Shown here: positions 27,334 to 37,442 of the stretch, in pieces
Layout of the letters: every line of letters starts with the position of its first letter
How positions within the stretch are numbered: position 1 is the first letter of the stretch
Assembly: GCF_004342585.1 (NCBI RefSeq)
Contig: NZ_SLZQ01000014.1
Span: 1 to 64,000, forward strand
Reading direction: 5' to 3'
Origin: Paucimonas lemoignei
GTDB taxonomy: Bacteria; Pseudomonadota; Gammaproteobacteria; Burkholderiales; Burkholderiaceae_D
DNA length: 64,000 bases
The notes under the pieces: model-generated
What the model saw: only the letters and a program-made list of their open reading frames with translations
Told to the model about the DNA's origin: nothing
Databases searched by the model: none
Position numbers and translations under genes: made by a program

Positions 27334-28663
27334 GTTGTTGCTCGTCTTGTTCGGTTTTCGACGCCAGGGGCGTGAGTGTTGCGGTCGAGATGGCGGCGAC
27401 GTGCGGATCGTCCAGCTGCACCATGTCGTCCTGCGTGGCAAATTCCAGCGGCAAGCGCGCCATCGCGGCGGTCCCGCCTTGCAGTGCCGCTTCGCTTTCA
27501 TCGCCCAGCAGCGGCAGCATCGATGCGCGATACGAAGCCACCGCGAACGGCGCAGGCAGAAGCGAGTCGTGCACCGGCGCCGCTTCCTTCACGTCGGCGA
27601 CAAGGGAGGTCAGGCGGTTGAGCCATTCATTCAGCTCCAGCGATGTCGAGTTCACCTGGCTCTCGGTAACGTGGGCATTTTCACCGGCCGGCAATTCGAA
27701 GCGAGGCGTGCTGTTTTTGTCTGCCAGGAGTTCGGTCTCGGCCACGTCGATCATTTCGGAAGGCGTGATGAACATCGGCGTCACGGGCAGGGCAATGGCG
27801 CCGCGTGCCAGGCCAGCCAGGTCCTCATGCTGCATCAGCCAGGTCTTGATATCCGTGGTCGTCAGGCCCGACTGGCCCAGATGCACGCGCTGGCGCTCGA
27901 TCTGATTCAGCGCCCTGGAGAACATGCCCTGCATGTTGAGCAGGGCGCTTTGCGCGAGGCCGATCGCCTGGGCAGCGCGATGGGTGGCGCCGTCGGCCTC
28001 CGGATCGCTGGTAATGGATTGCAGGATTTGCGAGCCCTTGTCCACCCAGTCGCAGGCGGTGTTCCATTTTTCCTGGGCCGCGCGCAGGCGGAATTCAGAA
28101 CCCGAGGCGATGGCATCGCGGAATTCTTCGGTGAGGTCGACCATGCGGCCCAACAGGTGGTGCAGCTGGTCGGCGGTGATGCCGCCTACCGCCTGCGAGC
28201 CGGCCACCTGCGACAGCAGAAAGCCCATGTCGGCCTTGTTTTCTTCCTCGGACAGGGCGATGAGGCTGTCGACTGCGGACAGGACGTTACGCGCAATCGG
28301 CGTGATGCGGTAGACGCCGTTGGCGGCATCCCAGTTCAACAACTGGTGCGAACGCAGGCGGGCAAGCACGGTTTCGAGGCTATCCGGCTCAAGATAGCCG
28401 AGCTTGGTATTGATGTCGGCACGCGTCAGCGCCCCGGCCTGTACATCGGCAGCCAGCTCGCGCAGCACCAGCAGGCGGACCAGCACGCCATCCGATCCGC
28501 CATGGAACAGGGCAGTAAAGGCTTGCAGTACCGGTTGCGCGCTTTTCAGGCGGAATACCTGTTCGACGTCATCGGGAGAGATGTTCGGCTTGAAATAGGA
28601 TTGCAGCGAATCCTGCTGCTCGTCGTCGATCCGTACGGCGGCAGCGTTCGTTATATTTTGCAT
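27326..28663 (-). CDS. mksF: MksF-like kleisin subunit
   Basis: This is a 445-residue, mostly helical, acidic protein that heads the mksF-E-B operon. The N-terminal ~130 residues look like a winged-helix region (LGYLEPDSLETVLARLRSHQLLNWD...YRITPIARNV), followed by long helices and a C-terminal segment. This fits the kleisin MksF/MukF, which bridges SMC heads. Sequence identity of kleisins is low, so the call rests on gene order, length and secondary-structure pattern. The gene is divergent from a ParA-type ATPase with a 249-nt gap. Confidence 0.8.
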   Translation of the reverse strand: MQNITNAAAVRIDDEQQDSLQSYFKPNISPDDVEQVFRLKSAQPVLQAFTALFHGGSDGVLVRLLVLRELAADVQAGALTRADINTKLGYLEPDSLETVLARLRSHQLLNWDAANGVYRITPIARNVLSAVDSLIALSEEENKADMGFLLSQVAGSQAVGGITADQLHHLLGRMVDLTEEFRDAIASGSEFRLRAAQEKWNTACDWVDKGSQILQSITSDPEADGATHRAAQAIGLAQSALLNMQGMFSRALNQIERQRVHLGQSGLTTTDIKTWLMQHEDLAGLARGAIALPVTPMFITPSEMIDVAETELLADKNSTPRFELPAGENAHVTESQVNSTSLELNEWLNRLTSLVADVKEAAPVHDSLLPAPFAVASYRASMLPLLGDESEAALQGGTAAMARLPLEFATQDDMVQLDDPHVAAISTATLTPLASKTEQDEQQHD

Positions 28664-28912
28664 AGGGGCATTTTAAGGCAATGTCGCCCATTTACAAATT
28701 GCTCCGGCGGCTCCGTGATGGGCATTCGCCACTTGCATATTTGAGGCGGACATGCGTAGGCCGGGAGCCGTCGCATCCAAAATCGGCTGGCGGCATCCGG
28801 CGGCAGATTTTTTGCCAACCTCATGCTATTCTTGCAAAAAATTTTCAGCAAAATGCCAGCGCGGAATCGCCCAACGAGCGATGGACGCTGTAATCATCAG
28901 TCCAGGGAAGCC

Positions 28913-29524
28913 ATGCCAGTCTTTGTCATCGCCAATCCAAAAGGCGGCGTTGGAAAAAGCACCTTCGCCATCAATCTCGCCGGCTATTTCGCCACCCGCG
29001 GCCACAAGGTGATGCTCGGTGACGTCGACGTCCAGCAGTCCTCGCGCTCCTGGCTGGCGGTGCGTCCGCCCAATCTCGCGCCCATCGCGGCCTGGGAAGT
29101 CAGTGGCGACAATGTCGCCCGGCCGCCCAGGGGCACCACGCACATGGTGCTGGATACGCCAGCCGGTTTCGACGGTACCCGTCTTGATGAAGCGCTGAAG
29201 ATCGCCGACAAGGTCATCGTGCCGCTGCAGCCCTCCATGTTCGATATCATGGCCACGCAAGCCTTCCTGCAACAACTCATCGCCCGCAAGGGCAAGGCTG
29301 AAGTAGGCGTGCTCGGCATGCGCGTCAACAGCCGTACGCGCGCGGCCGACCAGCTGGCTCACTATGTCCGGCACCTTGGCTTGCCGGTGCTGGGCTTCCT
29401 GCGCGACACGCAGAATTACGTGCAGCTGGCATCGCAGGGCGCTACAGTCTGGGATGCCGCGCCGTCGCGGGTGGAGAAGGATCTGGAGCAGTGGGAAACT
29501 GTCCTGGAATGGGTCAGGAAGTAA
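28913..29524 (+). CDS. ParA/MinD-type ATPase, orphan
   Basis: This 203-residue protein begins MPVFVIANPKGGVGKSTFAIN and carries the deviant Walker A motif (two lysines) of the ParA family. A second nucleotide motif is in HMVLDTPAGFDG, with switch residues around PLQPSMFDIMAT. The start is supported by AGGGA four nt upstream. There is no ParB gene or obvious centromere repeat nearby, so it is an orphan ParA like those that position protein clusters or plasmid-like cargo. It is divergent from mksFEB. A functional link is possible but not shown. Confidence 0.85.
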   Translation: MPVFVIANPKGGVGKSTFAINLAGYFATRGHKVMLGDVDVQQSSRSWLAVRPPNLAPIAAWEVSGDNVARPPRGTTHMVLDTPAGFDGTRLDEALKIADKVIVPLQPSMFDIMATQAFLQQLIARKGKAEVGVLGMRVNSRTRAADQLAHYVRHLGLPVLGFLRDTQNYVQLASQGATVWDAAPSRVEKDLEQWETVLEWVRK

Positions 29525-29559
29525 GCACGTGAAGCGCAGGGCGCTCTTGGACGAGCCGC

Positions 29560-30456
<897 letters not shown>

Positions 30457-30460
30457 TTAA

Positions 30461-31330
30461 TCAGGTTGGCGAATAGGCAAGTCTGACATAGATCGGCGCA
30501 AAGGCTTCGGCCTGCGTGATTTCAATCAGGGTTTCCTTGGCCAGTTCGAGCAGGGCGATGAAGTTGACCACCACCACCGGCACACCTCTCGATGGATCGA
30601 ACAGATCGGCGAATTCGACGAACTTGGCCGATTGCAGGCGGCGCAGGATCGCCGACATATGCTCGCGCACGGAGAGTTCTTCGCGGCTGATCTTGTGGTG
30701 CTGGGTCAGCTTGGCGCGCTTGAGCACGTCGGCCCAGGCGGCCTGCAGGTCGGTCACCTGGACTTCCGGCCAGCGCGTGACCACGCTTTGCTCGATGTAG
30801 ATCTGCGTGCGCACGAAATCGCGGCCTACCTGCGGCATGGAATCGAGCTGGAATGCAGCCAGCTTGATTTGCTCGTATTCGAGCAGTCGGCGCACCAGTT
30901 CCGCACGCGGATCTTCCGGCTCTGCACCGGGTTCGGCTGGTTTAACCGGCAGCAGCATGCGCGACTTGATTTCGATGAGCATGGCCGCCATCAGCAGATA
31001 TTCCGCCGCCAACTCCAGATTGTGCAGGCGGATCTGATCGACGTAATCAAGATACTGGCGCGTGACTTGCGCGAGCGGAATGTCGAGAATATTGAAATTC
31101 TGCTTACGGATGAGATACAGCAGCAGATCGAGCGGTCCCTCGAAGGCTTCAAGGAAAACTTCCAGCGCATCCGGCGGGATGTAGAGGTCGTTCGGCAGCT
31201 GGAACAGCGGCTCGCCATACAGCTTGGCGAACGCCACGCCGTCGATCACATCCGGCGTCGAATCGGCCTGGCCGGGAACCGCCAGTTCTGCCGCATCGCC
31301 GGTCGGCTCGACCTTGTGCTGCTCGATCAC
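30461..31330 (-). CDS. scpA: Segregation and condensation protein A
   Basis: ScpA is the kleisin of the SMC-ScpAB condensin. This 289-residue protein has the typical FEGPLDLLLYLIRKQNFNI core after a ~50-residue variable leader, AAEYLLMAAMLIEIKSRMLLP, and a C-terminal winged-helix (VVVVNFIALLELAKETLIEI). The start is GTG, 3 nt after the DUF3460 stop. An scpB or smc gene is not in this window. A second kleisin system (MksFEB) lies only 2-3 kb away. Confidence 0.94.
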   Translation of the reverse strand: MIEQHKVEPTGDAAELAVPGQADSTPDVIDGVAFAKLYGEPLFQLPNDLYIPPDALEVFLEAFEGPLDLLLYLIRKQNFNILDIPLAQVTRQYLDYVDQIRLHNLELAAEYLLMAAMLIEIKSRMLLPVKPAEPGAEPEDPRAELVRRLLEYEQIKLAAFQLDSMPQVGRDFVRTQIYIEQSVVTRWPEVQVTDLQAAWADVLKRAKLTQHHKISREELSVREHMSAILRRLQSAKFVEFADLFDPSRGVPVVVVNFIALLELAKETLIEITQAEAFAPIYVRLAYSPT

Positions 31331-31333
31331 AGC

Positions 31334-31543
31334 TTAAACCTTGTTCTGGTAGACGTAAGCCTGTTGCTTGACGCGGGATTCTTCTGCACGCTTGCGGCTG
31401 TCCAGGTCGAGCGGGGACTTGTCCCACAACAGGGCGCGGCCGGCGCGCTGCTGTTCTTCCAGCTTCGGATTCTTTTGCTTGAGTTCCTTGATGAAGCGGG
31501 TGATGTCGGATTCGTAATGTACGTTGTGCTTCGAGAATGCCAT
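31334..31543 (-). CDS. DUF3460 family small protein
   Basis: This 69-residue basic protein (MAFSKHNVHYESDITRFIKEL...) belongs to DUF3460, a family confined as far as I know to Burkholderiales and found next to scpA. Its function is unknown. It is followed by scpA after 3 nt, so both are probably cotranscribed and translationally linked. No cysteines, signal peptide or membrane segment are present. Despite its size, the family match makes the call firm. Confidence 0.88.
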   Translation of the reverse strand: MAFSKHNVHYESDITRFIKELKQKNPKLEEQQRAGRALLWDKSPLDLDSRKRAEESRVKQQAYVYQNKV

Positions 31544-31642
31544 GGAATTTATGCAATGGAATGAAATAATCCGGTATTTTACCCTGTCTGTTAGCAGGTT
31601 TTGTGGCGAAAGGTAAATTCGAGGCCGATCCTGTCAGCGGAG

Positions 31643-33313
31643 TCAAATCTTTGCCAGCACTGTGGCCAGTTCGTCCACACAATTGTCTCGGCCAAGGCGA
31701 TCCATGAAGCCGCTGCGCTCCATGAGGCTGCGCGGCTGCGGATTCAGCCCGCACAGGATCAGGCGGCTGCCGGCCCGGCGCAGAGTCTTGTGCATCGTTT
31801 CGAGCCCATCCAGACCGGTGGAGTCCAGGCTGATCAGCTTGTGCATTTCCAGGATCATCGCGCGTTCCGGGACGCATTGCGGTTCGATCAGTCCATCCAG
31901 CTTGCCGACCGCGCCGAAAAACAGCGAACCGTACAAGGCATAGGCGTGCACGCCCGCTGGCAGCGGCTGGCCATGGATGGTATTCAGCGGGCGGATTTCG
32001 GTAAGGCTGGAAATGCGATAAATGAAAAATAAGCACGCCAGTACCAGGCCGACTTCCACTGCCGTGGTGAGATCCACCATGACAGTCAGGAAGAAGGTGG
32101 ACAGCACCAGGATCCGGAAATTGTTCGAGAAGTGGCGCAGATTGCGGAATTCCCGCCATTCGCCCATGTTGAATGCGGCATGCATCAGAATGGCCGCCAG
32201 CGCTGCCAACGGAATGTCTTTCGCCAGCGGCGCCGCGATCAAGACGATGGCCGCCAAGGTCAGCGCATGGACGATGCCGGCGACCGGCGATGTGGCGCCC
32301 GCGCGAACATTGGTCGTGGTGCGCGCCATCGTGCCGGTGACGGGAAGGGCGCCGAAAAACGGCACGAGGAAATTGGCGATCCCCTGCGCCAGCAATTCCT
32401 GGTTGGGATCGTGGCGATCTTGGGTCAGGTTATCGGCTACTCGGGCGCACAGCAGCGATTCGACGGCGCCAAGCAAGGCCAGCGTCAGGGCCGGCGCAAA
32501 CAGCTGGCGCGCCAGATCCCAGCTAAACGCCGGCAAGTGAAATGCCGGCAAATTTTCTGGAATGCCGCCGAAGCGGCTGCCGATGGTTTCGAGCGGAAGT
32601 TCCAGCAATTTCACTGCGCCAGTCGCCAGGATCAGCACCAGCACCGGACCGGGAATCGCCTTGAGCACGCGCCGGATACGGGTGGCCAGCGTCGGCGCGG
32701 CATCGGCTTCGGGCGCCAGGTAGGCCTTCGGCCACAGGAACAGCAATGCCAGCGAGGCGATGGAAACGATCATCGTGACCGGACTGGCGGTATGGGCTTG
32801 CGCACGCAGTATTTTCAGCTGGGCGAAGAATTCTCCCGGTATGCGGGCGATATCGAGGCCGAAGAAATCCTTCAGCTGCGACAGCGCGATCAGCACGGCG
32901 ATGCCGTTCGTGAATCCGATCACGATCGGCACCGGGATATAGCGGATCACCGAACCCAGGCGCAGCAGGCCCATCAATCCCAGCAGGACGCCGGCCATGG
33001 TGGTGGCAATGAAGAGATTGGCCAGGCCGTATTGTTCGATGATCGCGTAGATCACCACGATGAAGGCGCCGGCCGGCCCGCCAATCTGTACCTTCGATCC
33101 GCCCAGCAGTGAGCCAAGGAAGCCGCCGATGATGGCGGCGTAGATGCCGGCTTCCGGCTTGGCGCCCGAAGCGATGGCGAAGGCCATGGCCAAGGGCAAT
33201 GCCACGATGCCGACGGTCAGGCCGGCCATGACGTCATGGAAGAAACGGTTACGGTCGTAACCTTGCAAGGAATCGACGAGGCGCGGGCGGAAGGAAAAAT
33301 GAAGATATTTCAT
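31643..33313 (-). CDS. SulP-family anion transporter with STAS domain
   Basis: This 556-residue secondary transporter has about twelve hydrophobic segments in the first ~410 residues, including GLTVGIVALPLAMAFAIASG and GSKVQIGGPAGAFIVVIY. A cytoplasmic STAS domain from about 440 has the LDSTGLDGLETMH motif. SulP proteins carry sulfate, bicarbonate or dicarboxylates; the substrate is not evident here. The start is supported by a strong GGAGGTGAC ribosome site. It is part of the leftward metG to panC run, not near the cys genes. Confidence 0.93.
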   Translation of the reverse strand: MKYLHFSFRPRLVDSLQGYDRNRFFHDVMAGLTVGIVALPLAMAFAIASGAKPEAGIYAAIIGGFLGSLLGGSKVQIGGPAGAFIVVIYAIIEQYGLANLFIATTMAGVLLGLMGLLRLGSVIRYIPVPIVIGFTNGIAVLIALSQLKDFFGLDIARIPGEFFAQLKILRAQAHTASPVTMIVSIASLALLFLWPKAYLAPEADAAPTLATRIRRVLKAIPGPVLVLILATGAVKLLELPLETIGSRFGGIPENLPAFHLPAFSWDLARQLFAPALTLALLGAVESLLCARVADNLTQDRHDPNQELLAQGIANFLVPFFGALPVTGTMARTTTNVRAGATSPVAGIVHALTLAAIVLIAAPLAKDIPLAALAAILMHAAFNMGEWREFRNLRHFSNNFRILVLSTFFLTVMVDLTTAVEVGLVLACLFFIYRISSLTEIRPLNTIHGQPLPAGVHAYALYGSLFFGAVGKLDGLIEPQCVPERAMILEMHKLISLDSTGLDGLETMHKTLRRAGSRLILCGLNPQPRSLMERSGFMDRLGRDNCVDELATVLAKI

Positions 33314-33334
33314 GTCACCTCCCTTCGTATGGTT

Positions 33335-33817
33335 TTAGCTTTCCAGCACGCAGCGCATCACATAAGGTGCAGGTTCCAGGGGATTGCCATGCACATATTC
33401 AAGTTCTGGCGCCAGCTCGAAACCATAGGCGGCGTACAGGTCCATCAGGCGCTGCTGGTCGCTGCGCACCGCAAGATGCAGTTCGCGCACATTGGCTTCC
33501 CGCGCGCGGTGGACGACAGCCTCCAGCAAATGCTGCGACAGGTTGCGGCCACGATAAGCGGGCAGAATTCCCATGCGCACGATATCCCAGACATCGGAGT
33601 CGGAATCCTGCGGCAGCCAGCGGACCGAACCTGCCGGCTGGCCATCGACCAGCAGGAGCAGGCCGCCGCCTTGCTGGAGGTGCTGCAGAACCTGCACTGC
33701 GGTTTCCCGGTGGCCGCTGGAAGTGACTGCCACCTTGTCGGCCCACGATGCGCGCGTCAGATCGGCCAGCAATTGCGCATCGTCCAGCGTGGCTTCGCGT
33801 ATGATCAGGTCGTCCAT
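33335..33817 (-). CDS. GNAT-family N-acetyltransferase
   Basis: This is a 160-residue GCN5-related acetyltransferase. The acetyl-CoA-binding motif A region is VRMGILPAYRGRNLSQHLLE, and AYGFELAPE fits the usual C-terminal AAxxLYxxxGF pattern. The substrate is unknown. It lies 18 nt from the metG stop and 21 nt from the sulP start, in the same transcription direction. Nothing unusual is seen in length or composition. Confidence 0.88.
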   Translation of the reverse strand: MDDLIIREATLDDAQLLADLTRASWADKVAVTSSGHRETAVQVLQHLQQGGGLLLLVDGQPAGSVRWLPQDSDSDVWDIVRMGILPAYRGRNLSQHLLEAVVHRAREANVRELHLAVRSDQQRLMDLYAAYGFELAPELEYVHGNPLEPAPYVMRCVLES

Positions 33818-33835
33818 GGTGCTGGCGCTATCGTC

Positions 33836-35950
33836 TTAGCGGACCCGCATGCCCGGCTCGGCGCCAGGCCACGGGTTGAGCACATAGATACCGGGATTGG
33901 CTTTTTCGTCTGCGGCCGAAGCAGCCAGCACCATGCCTTCCGAAATGCCGAACTTCATCTTGCGCGGCGCCAGGTTTGCCACCATCACGGTCAGCTTGCC
34001 GATCAGGTCTTCCGGCTTGTAGGCCGACTTGATGCCCGAGAAGACATTGCGCATGCGGCCTTCGCCGACGTCCAGGGTCAGGCGCAACAGCTTGTCGGAG
34101 CCTTCGACGTGTTCGCAATTGACGATCTTGGCGATGCGCAGATCGATCTTGGCGAAATCGTCGATCTTGATTTCCGGCGCCAATGGTTCGATCGGGGAAG
34201 CGCTAGTGTCTGCGCCTGCCGAAGCTGTTGCGGATGCTGCACCTGCAGGCGCGGCCACAGCGGCAGACGCTTCCGGCTTGTCGAACAAGCCTTCGAGCAT
34301 CTTCGGGTCGACGCGCGTCATCAGGTGCTCGAAGGTGCCGATGGAAGTCGGCCAGGTTTGCAGGTCGGACCAGGCCAGCTCGCGCTCGATGCCGAACAGG
34401 GTCGCCACCTTCTTCGCCACCGCCGGCAGCACCGGCGCCAGGAATACCGACAGGCGATGGAAGGACAACAGCAAATCGCTGCAGACATCCTGCAAGGCTT
34501 GCGCATTGGCCGGGTCCTTGGCCAGTTCCCACGGCTTCTTGGCATCGACGTACTGGTTGACTTCATCGGCCAGCGCCATGATGTGGCGGATCGCCTTGCC
34601 GTATTCGCGCGCCTCGAAGGCTTCGCGGATGGCGGCTTCCTCGCCATTCTTCAGCGCTTCCCAGAAGCGGTTGCCGCTGGTGCCGGTTGCTACAGGGTTG
34701 CTCAACTGGCCGTTGAAGCGCTTACTGATGAAGCCGGCGGCGCGGCTGGCGATATTGACGTACTTGCCGATCAGGTCGGAATTGACCTTGGCGATGAAAT
34801 CTTCCGGATTGAAGTCGATATCCTCGACCTTGGAATTCAATTTGACGGCGATGTAATAGCGCAGCCATTCCGGGTCCATCTTCAGGTCCAGGTAGCGCAG
34901 CGGCGAAATGCCGGTGCCGCGCGACTTGCTCATCTTTTCCCCGTTCACGGTCATGTGGCCATGCACGTTGACCCGCATCCTGTCGATGGTCGGATGGCCG
35001 GAGAATTCCAGCATGGTCGGCCAGAACAGCAAGTGGAAGGAGACGATATCCTTGCCGATGAAGTGGATCTGCTCGGTGGCCGGGTCGCGCAGTAGGGCAT
35101 CGTAATCGATGCCTTTCTTGCCGCAATAGTTCTTCAGGCTGGCCAGATAGCCCACCGGCGCATCCAGCCAGACATAGAAATACTTGCCCGGTGCATCGGG
35201 AATCGGGATGCCGAAGTAGGGTGCATCGCGCGAGATATCCCAGTCCGCCAGGTCGGCGCCATCATTGCCCAGCCATTCGCTGACCTTGTTGACCATTTCC
35301 GGCTGCAGGCGGCCCGGGGAATTGAGCCACTCCTTCAGGAAGGCCACGCAGCGCGGATCGGACAGCTTGAAGAAATACTGTTCCGAGGGCTTTAATACCG
35401 GAGTCGCGCCGGTCAGCGCCGAGTACGGGTTCTTCAGTTCGGTCGGCTCGTAAGCCGCGCCGCAGACTTCGCAATTGTCGCCGTACTGGTCCTTGGCGCC
35501 GCATTTCGGGCATTCGCCCTTGATGTTGCGGTCCGCCAGGAACATGCCCTTGACCGGGTCGTAAAAGCGCTCGACGACCTTGGTGACGATCAGGCCGGCT
35601 TGCTTCAGTTTCAGATAGATGGCTTGCGACAGTTCGGTATTTTCCGGCGAATCGGTCGAATGCCAGTTGTCGAAAGAGATATGGAAACCGTTCAGGTACT
35701 GCGGGCGGCCGGCGGCAATGCGCGCCACGAATTCCTGCGGCGTGATGCCAGCCTTCTCGGCGGCGATCATGATCGGCGTGCCGTGCGCATCGTCGGCGCC
35801 GACGAAGTGCACCTCGTTGCCCTGCATTCGCTGGAACCGGACCCAGATATCGGCCTGGATATATTCCATGATGTGGCCGATGTGGAAAGCGCCGTTGGCG
35901 TAGGGAAGGGCGGTAGTGACGAAAAGCTTGCGGGGCTGTGCGTTGCTCAT
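33836..35950 (-). CDS. metG: Methionyl-tRNA synthetase
   Basis: This 704-residue class I synthetase charges tRNA-Met. The HIGH-like motif is in [14 protein letters not shown] at the N-terminus. The zinc knuckle has CPKCG and CEVCG, and the KMSKS motif is in [13 protein letters not shown]-terminal EMAP/Arc1p-type tRNA-binding domain (about 590-704) with [21 protein letters not shown] follows an Ala-rich linker. This is the dimeric long form. It heads a leftward gene run and is divergent from mrp. Confidence 0.97.
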   Translation of the reverse strand: MSNAQPRKLFVTTALPYANGAFHIGHIMEYIQADIWVRFQRMQGNEVHFVGADDAHGTPIMIAAEKAGITPQEFVARIAAGRPQYLNGFHISFDNWHSTDSPENTELSQAIYLKLKQAGLIVTKVVERFYDPVKGMFLADRNIKGECPKCGAKDQYGDNCEVCGAAYEPTELKNPYSALTGATPVLKPSEQYFFKLSDPRCVAFLKEWLNSPGRLQPEMVNKVSEWLGNDGADLADWDISRDAPYFGIPIPDAPGKYFYVWLDAPVGYLASLKNYCGKKGIDYDALLRDPATEQIHFIGKDIVSFHLLFWPTMLEFSGHPTIDRMRVNVHGHMTVNGEKMSKSRGTGISPLRYLDLKMDPEWLRYYIAVKLNSKVEDIDFNPEDFIAKVNSDLIGKYVNIASRAAGFISKRFNGQLSNPVATGTSGNRFWEALKNGEEAAIREAFEAREYGKAIRHIMALADEVNQYVDAKKPWELAKDPANAQALQDVCSDLLLSFHRLSVFLAPVLPAVAKKVATLFGIERELAWSDLQTWPTSIGTFEHLMTRVDPKMLEGLFDKPEASAAVAAPAGAASATASAGADTSASPIEPLAPEIKIDDFAKIDLRIAKIVNCEHVEGSDKLLRLTLDVGEGRMRNVFSGIKSAYKPEDLIGKLTVMVANLAPRKMKFGISEGMVLAASAADEKANPGIYVLNPWPGAEPGMRVR

Positions 35951-36128
35951 GAGTGATGCAGGATTTTATGAAATAAAACAGTCATTTTAGCAGTGCATGC
36001 GGCAATTTCGCTCGAAAAACGCCATTCCGACTTCAATTGAGCAGCGCGAATCCGCTTTGAGCCTTCCGGCAGACCTTGTACGGCATTTGGTTTAGACTTG
36101 TAATTTAGTGAAGAATCCTGGAGATAGA

Positions 36129-37217
36129 ATGAGCATTACAGTTGAAGCAGTGAAAGCGGCACTGGCTACGGTGGTGGATCCGAATACCGGCAAGGATCTG
36201 GTCGCCGGCAAGTCCGCCAAGAATATCCAGGTCAATGGCGCTGACGTCAGTCTGGATGTCGAACTCGGTTATCCGGCCAACAGCCAGATCGCCATGCTGC
36301 GCGACGCCACCACTGCTGCCGTGAAAAACCTTCCCGGCATTGGCCAGGTCAAGGTCAATGTCTATGCCAACATCATCTCCCACTCGGTACAGCGTGGCGT
36401 CAAGCTGTTGGCAAACGTGAAAAACATCATCGCCGTCGCGTCCGGCAAGGGCGGTGTCGGCAAGTCAACGACAGCGGCGAATCTTGCGCTGGCGCTGGCC
36501 GCCGAAGGCGCCAATGTCGGCTTGCTGGACGCCGATATCTATGGTCCATCGCAGCCCATGATGATGGGCATCGTCGGCCGACCGGAGAGCCTGGACGGCA
36601 AGACCATGGAACCGCTGGAAAACCACGGCGTGCAAGTGTCGTCGATCGGTTTCCTGATTGATCCGGACCAGCCGATGGTCTGGCGCGGCCCCATGGTGGT
36701 GCAGGCGCTGATGCAATTGCTGGAACAGACCAACTGGCGCGCGCTGGATTACCTGATCGTCGACATGCCGCCAGGCACGGGTGACATCCAGCTGACGCTG
36801 TCGCAAAAGGTGCCGGTCACCGGCGCGGTGATCGTCACCACGCCGCAGGATATTGCCTTGCTGGATGCGCGCAAGGGCTTGAAGATGTTCGAGAAGGTCG
36901 ATATTCCGATCCTCGGCGTGGTCGAGAACATGAGCACGCATATCTGTTCCAACTGCGGTCATGCCGAATCGATCTTCGGCACCGGCGGCGGGGAAAAGAT
37001 GTGCAAGGAATATGGCGTCGATTTCCTCGGCGCGCTGCCGCTCACCATGTCGATCCGCGAGCAAACCGATTCCGGCAAGCCGACTGTCGTGGCCGATCCT
37101 GATGGCCAAGTGGCGGCGATCTACAGGCAGATCGCGCGCAAGGTGGCGGTGAAGGTTGCGGAAAAGGCCAAGGATATGTCGAGCAAGTTTCCGAGTATCG
37201 TGATCAAGAATGACTAG
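36129..37217 (+). CDS. mrp: Mrp/ApbC iron-sulfur cluster carrier ATPase
   Basis: This 362-residue P-loop ATPase is thought to bind and transfer [4Fe-4S] clusters. The N-terminal MIP18-like domain (residues 1-85) precedes the deviant Walker A ASGKGGVGKSTTAANLA. The CSNCGH motif supplies the cluster-binding cysteines, and DMPPGTGD is characteristic of the family. The start at 36129 has GGAGA upstream; an in-frame ATG... at 36108 would add seven residues. It is divergent from metG, the neighbour arrangement often seen in proteobacteria. Confidence 0.95.
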   Translation: MSITVEAVKAALATVVDPNTGKDLVAGKSAKNIQVNGADVSLDVELGYPANSQIAMLRDATTAAVKNLPGIGQVKVNVYANIISHSVQRGVKLLANVKNIIAVASGKGGVGKSTTAANLALALAAEGANVGLLDADIYGPSQPMMMGIVGRPESLDGKTMEPLENHGVQVSSIGFLIDPDQPMVWRGPMVVQALMQLLEQTNWRALDYLIVDMPPGTGDIQLTLSQKVPVTGAVIVTTPQDIALLDARKGLKMFEKVDIPILGVVENMSTHICSNCGHAESIFGTGGGEKMCKEYGVDFLGALPLTMSIREQTDSGKPTVVADPDGQVAAIYRQIARKVAVKVAEKAKDMSSKFPSIVIKND

Positions 37218-37332
37218 GGATGAGGAAGATGGGGATCGTGTCTGGCGACAGATAGTTTAGCGGCGTGCTGTAGCAGCACCAGGTTTCCACTGTCCAGCCA
37301 ACACGGTAAAATACCGTTTTGTTCATGAATGC

Positions 37333-37361
37333 AACGGCTTTGGCATCCCAAGGCCGTTTTT
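37333..37361 (+). terminator. Probable rho-independent terminator after mrp
   Basis: AACGGCTTTGG pairs with CCAAGGCCGTT across a 4-nt loop, followed by a T-run. One G-T pair is present. A shorter hairpin, ACGGTA/TACCGT, lies just upstream. It could end mrp transcription or act as part of the gltX leader. Confidence 0.6.
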
Positions 37362-37442
37362 GCTTCGGCCGCAGCGTAGCTGTTTATCCTGTTGCGCAAG
37401 GCCAGCCTTCACGGAATCACTGTTTTCTCTGCCAATAACGCC

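Noticed and set aside
31149-32159. 336-codon minus-strand frame across scpA, DUF3460 and the end of sulP
   Set aside because: It is out of frame with three genes that have clear homology, so it is incidental.
33236-35095. 619-codon frame antisense to metG and the GNAT gene
   Set aside because: It is the mirror of metG with its codon bias; composition is repetitive (Gln, Val, Asp, His) and no motif is visible.
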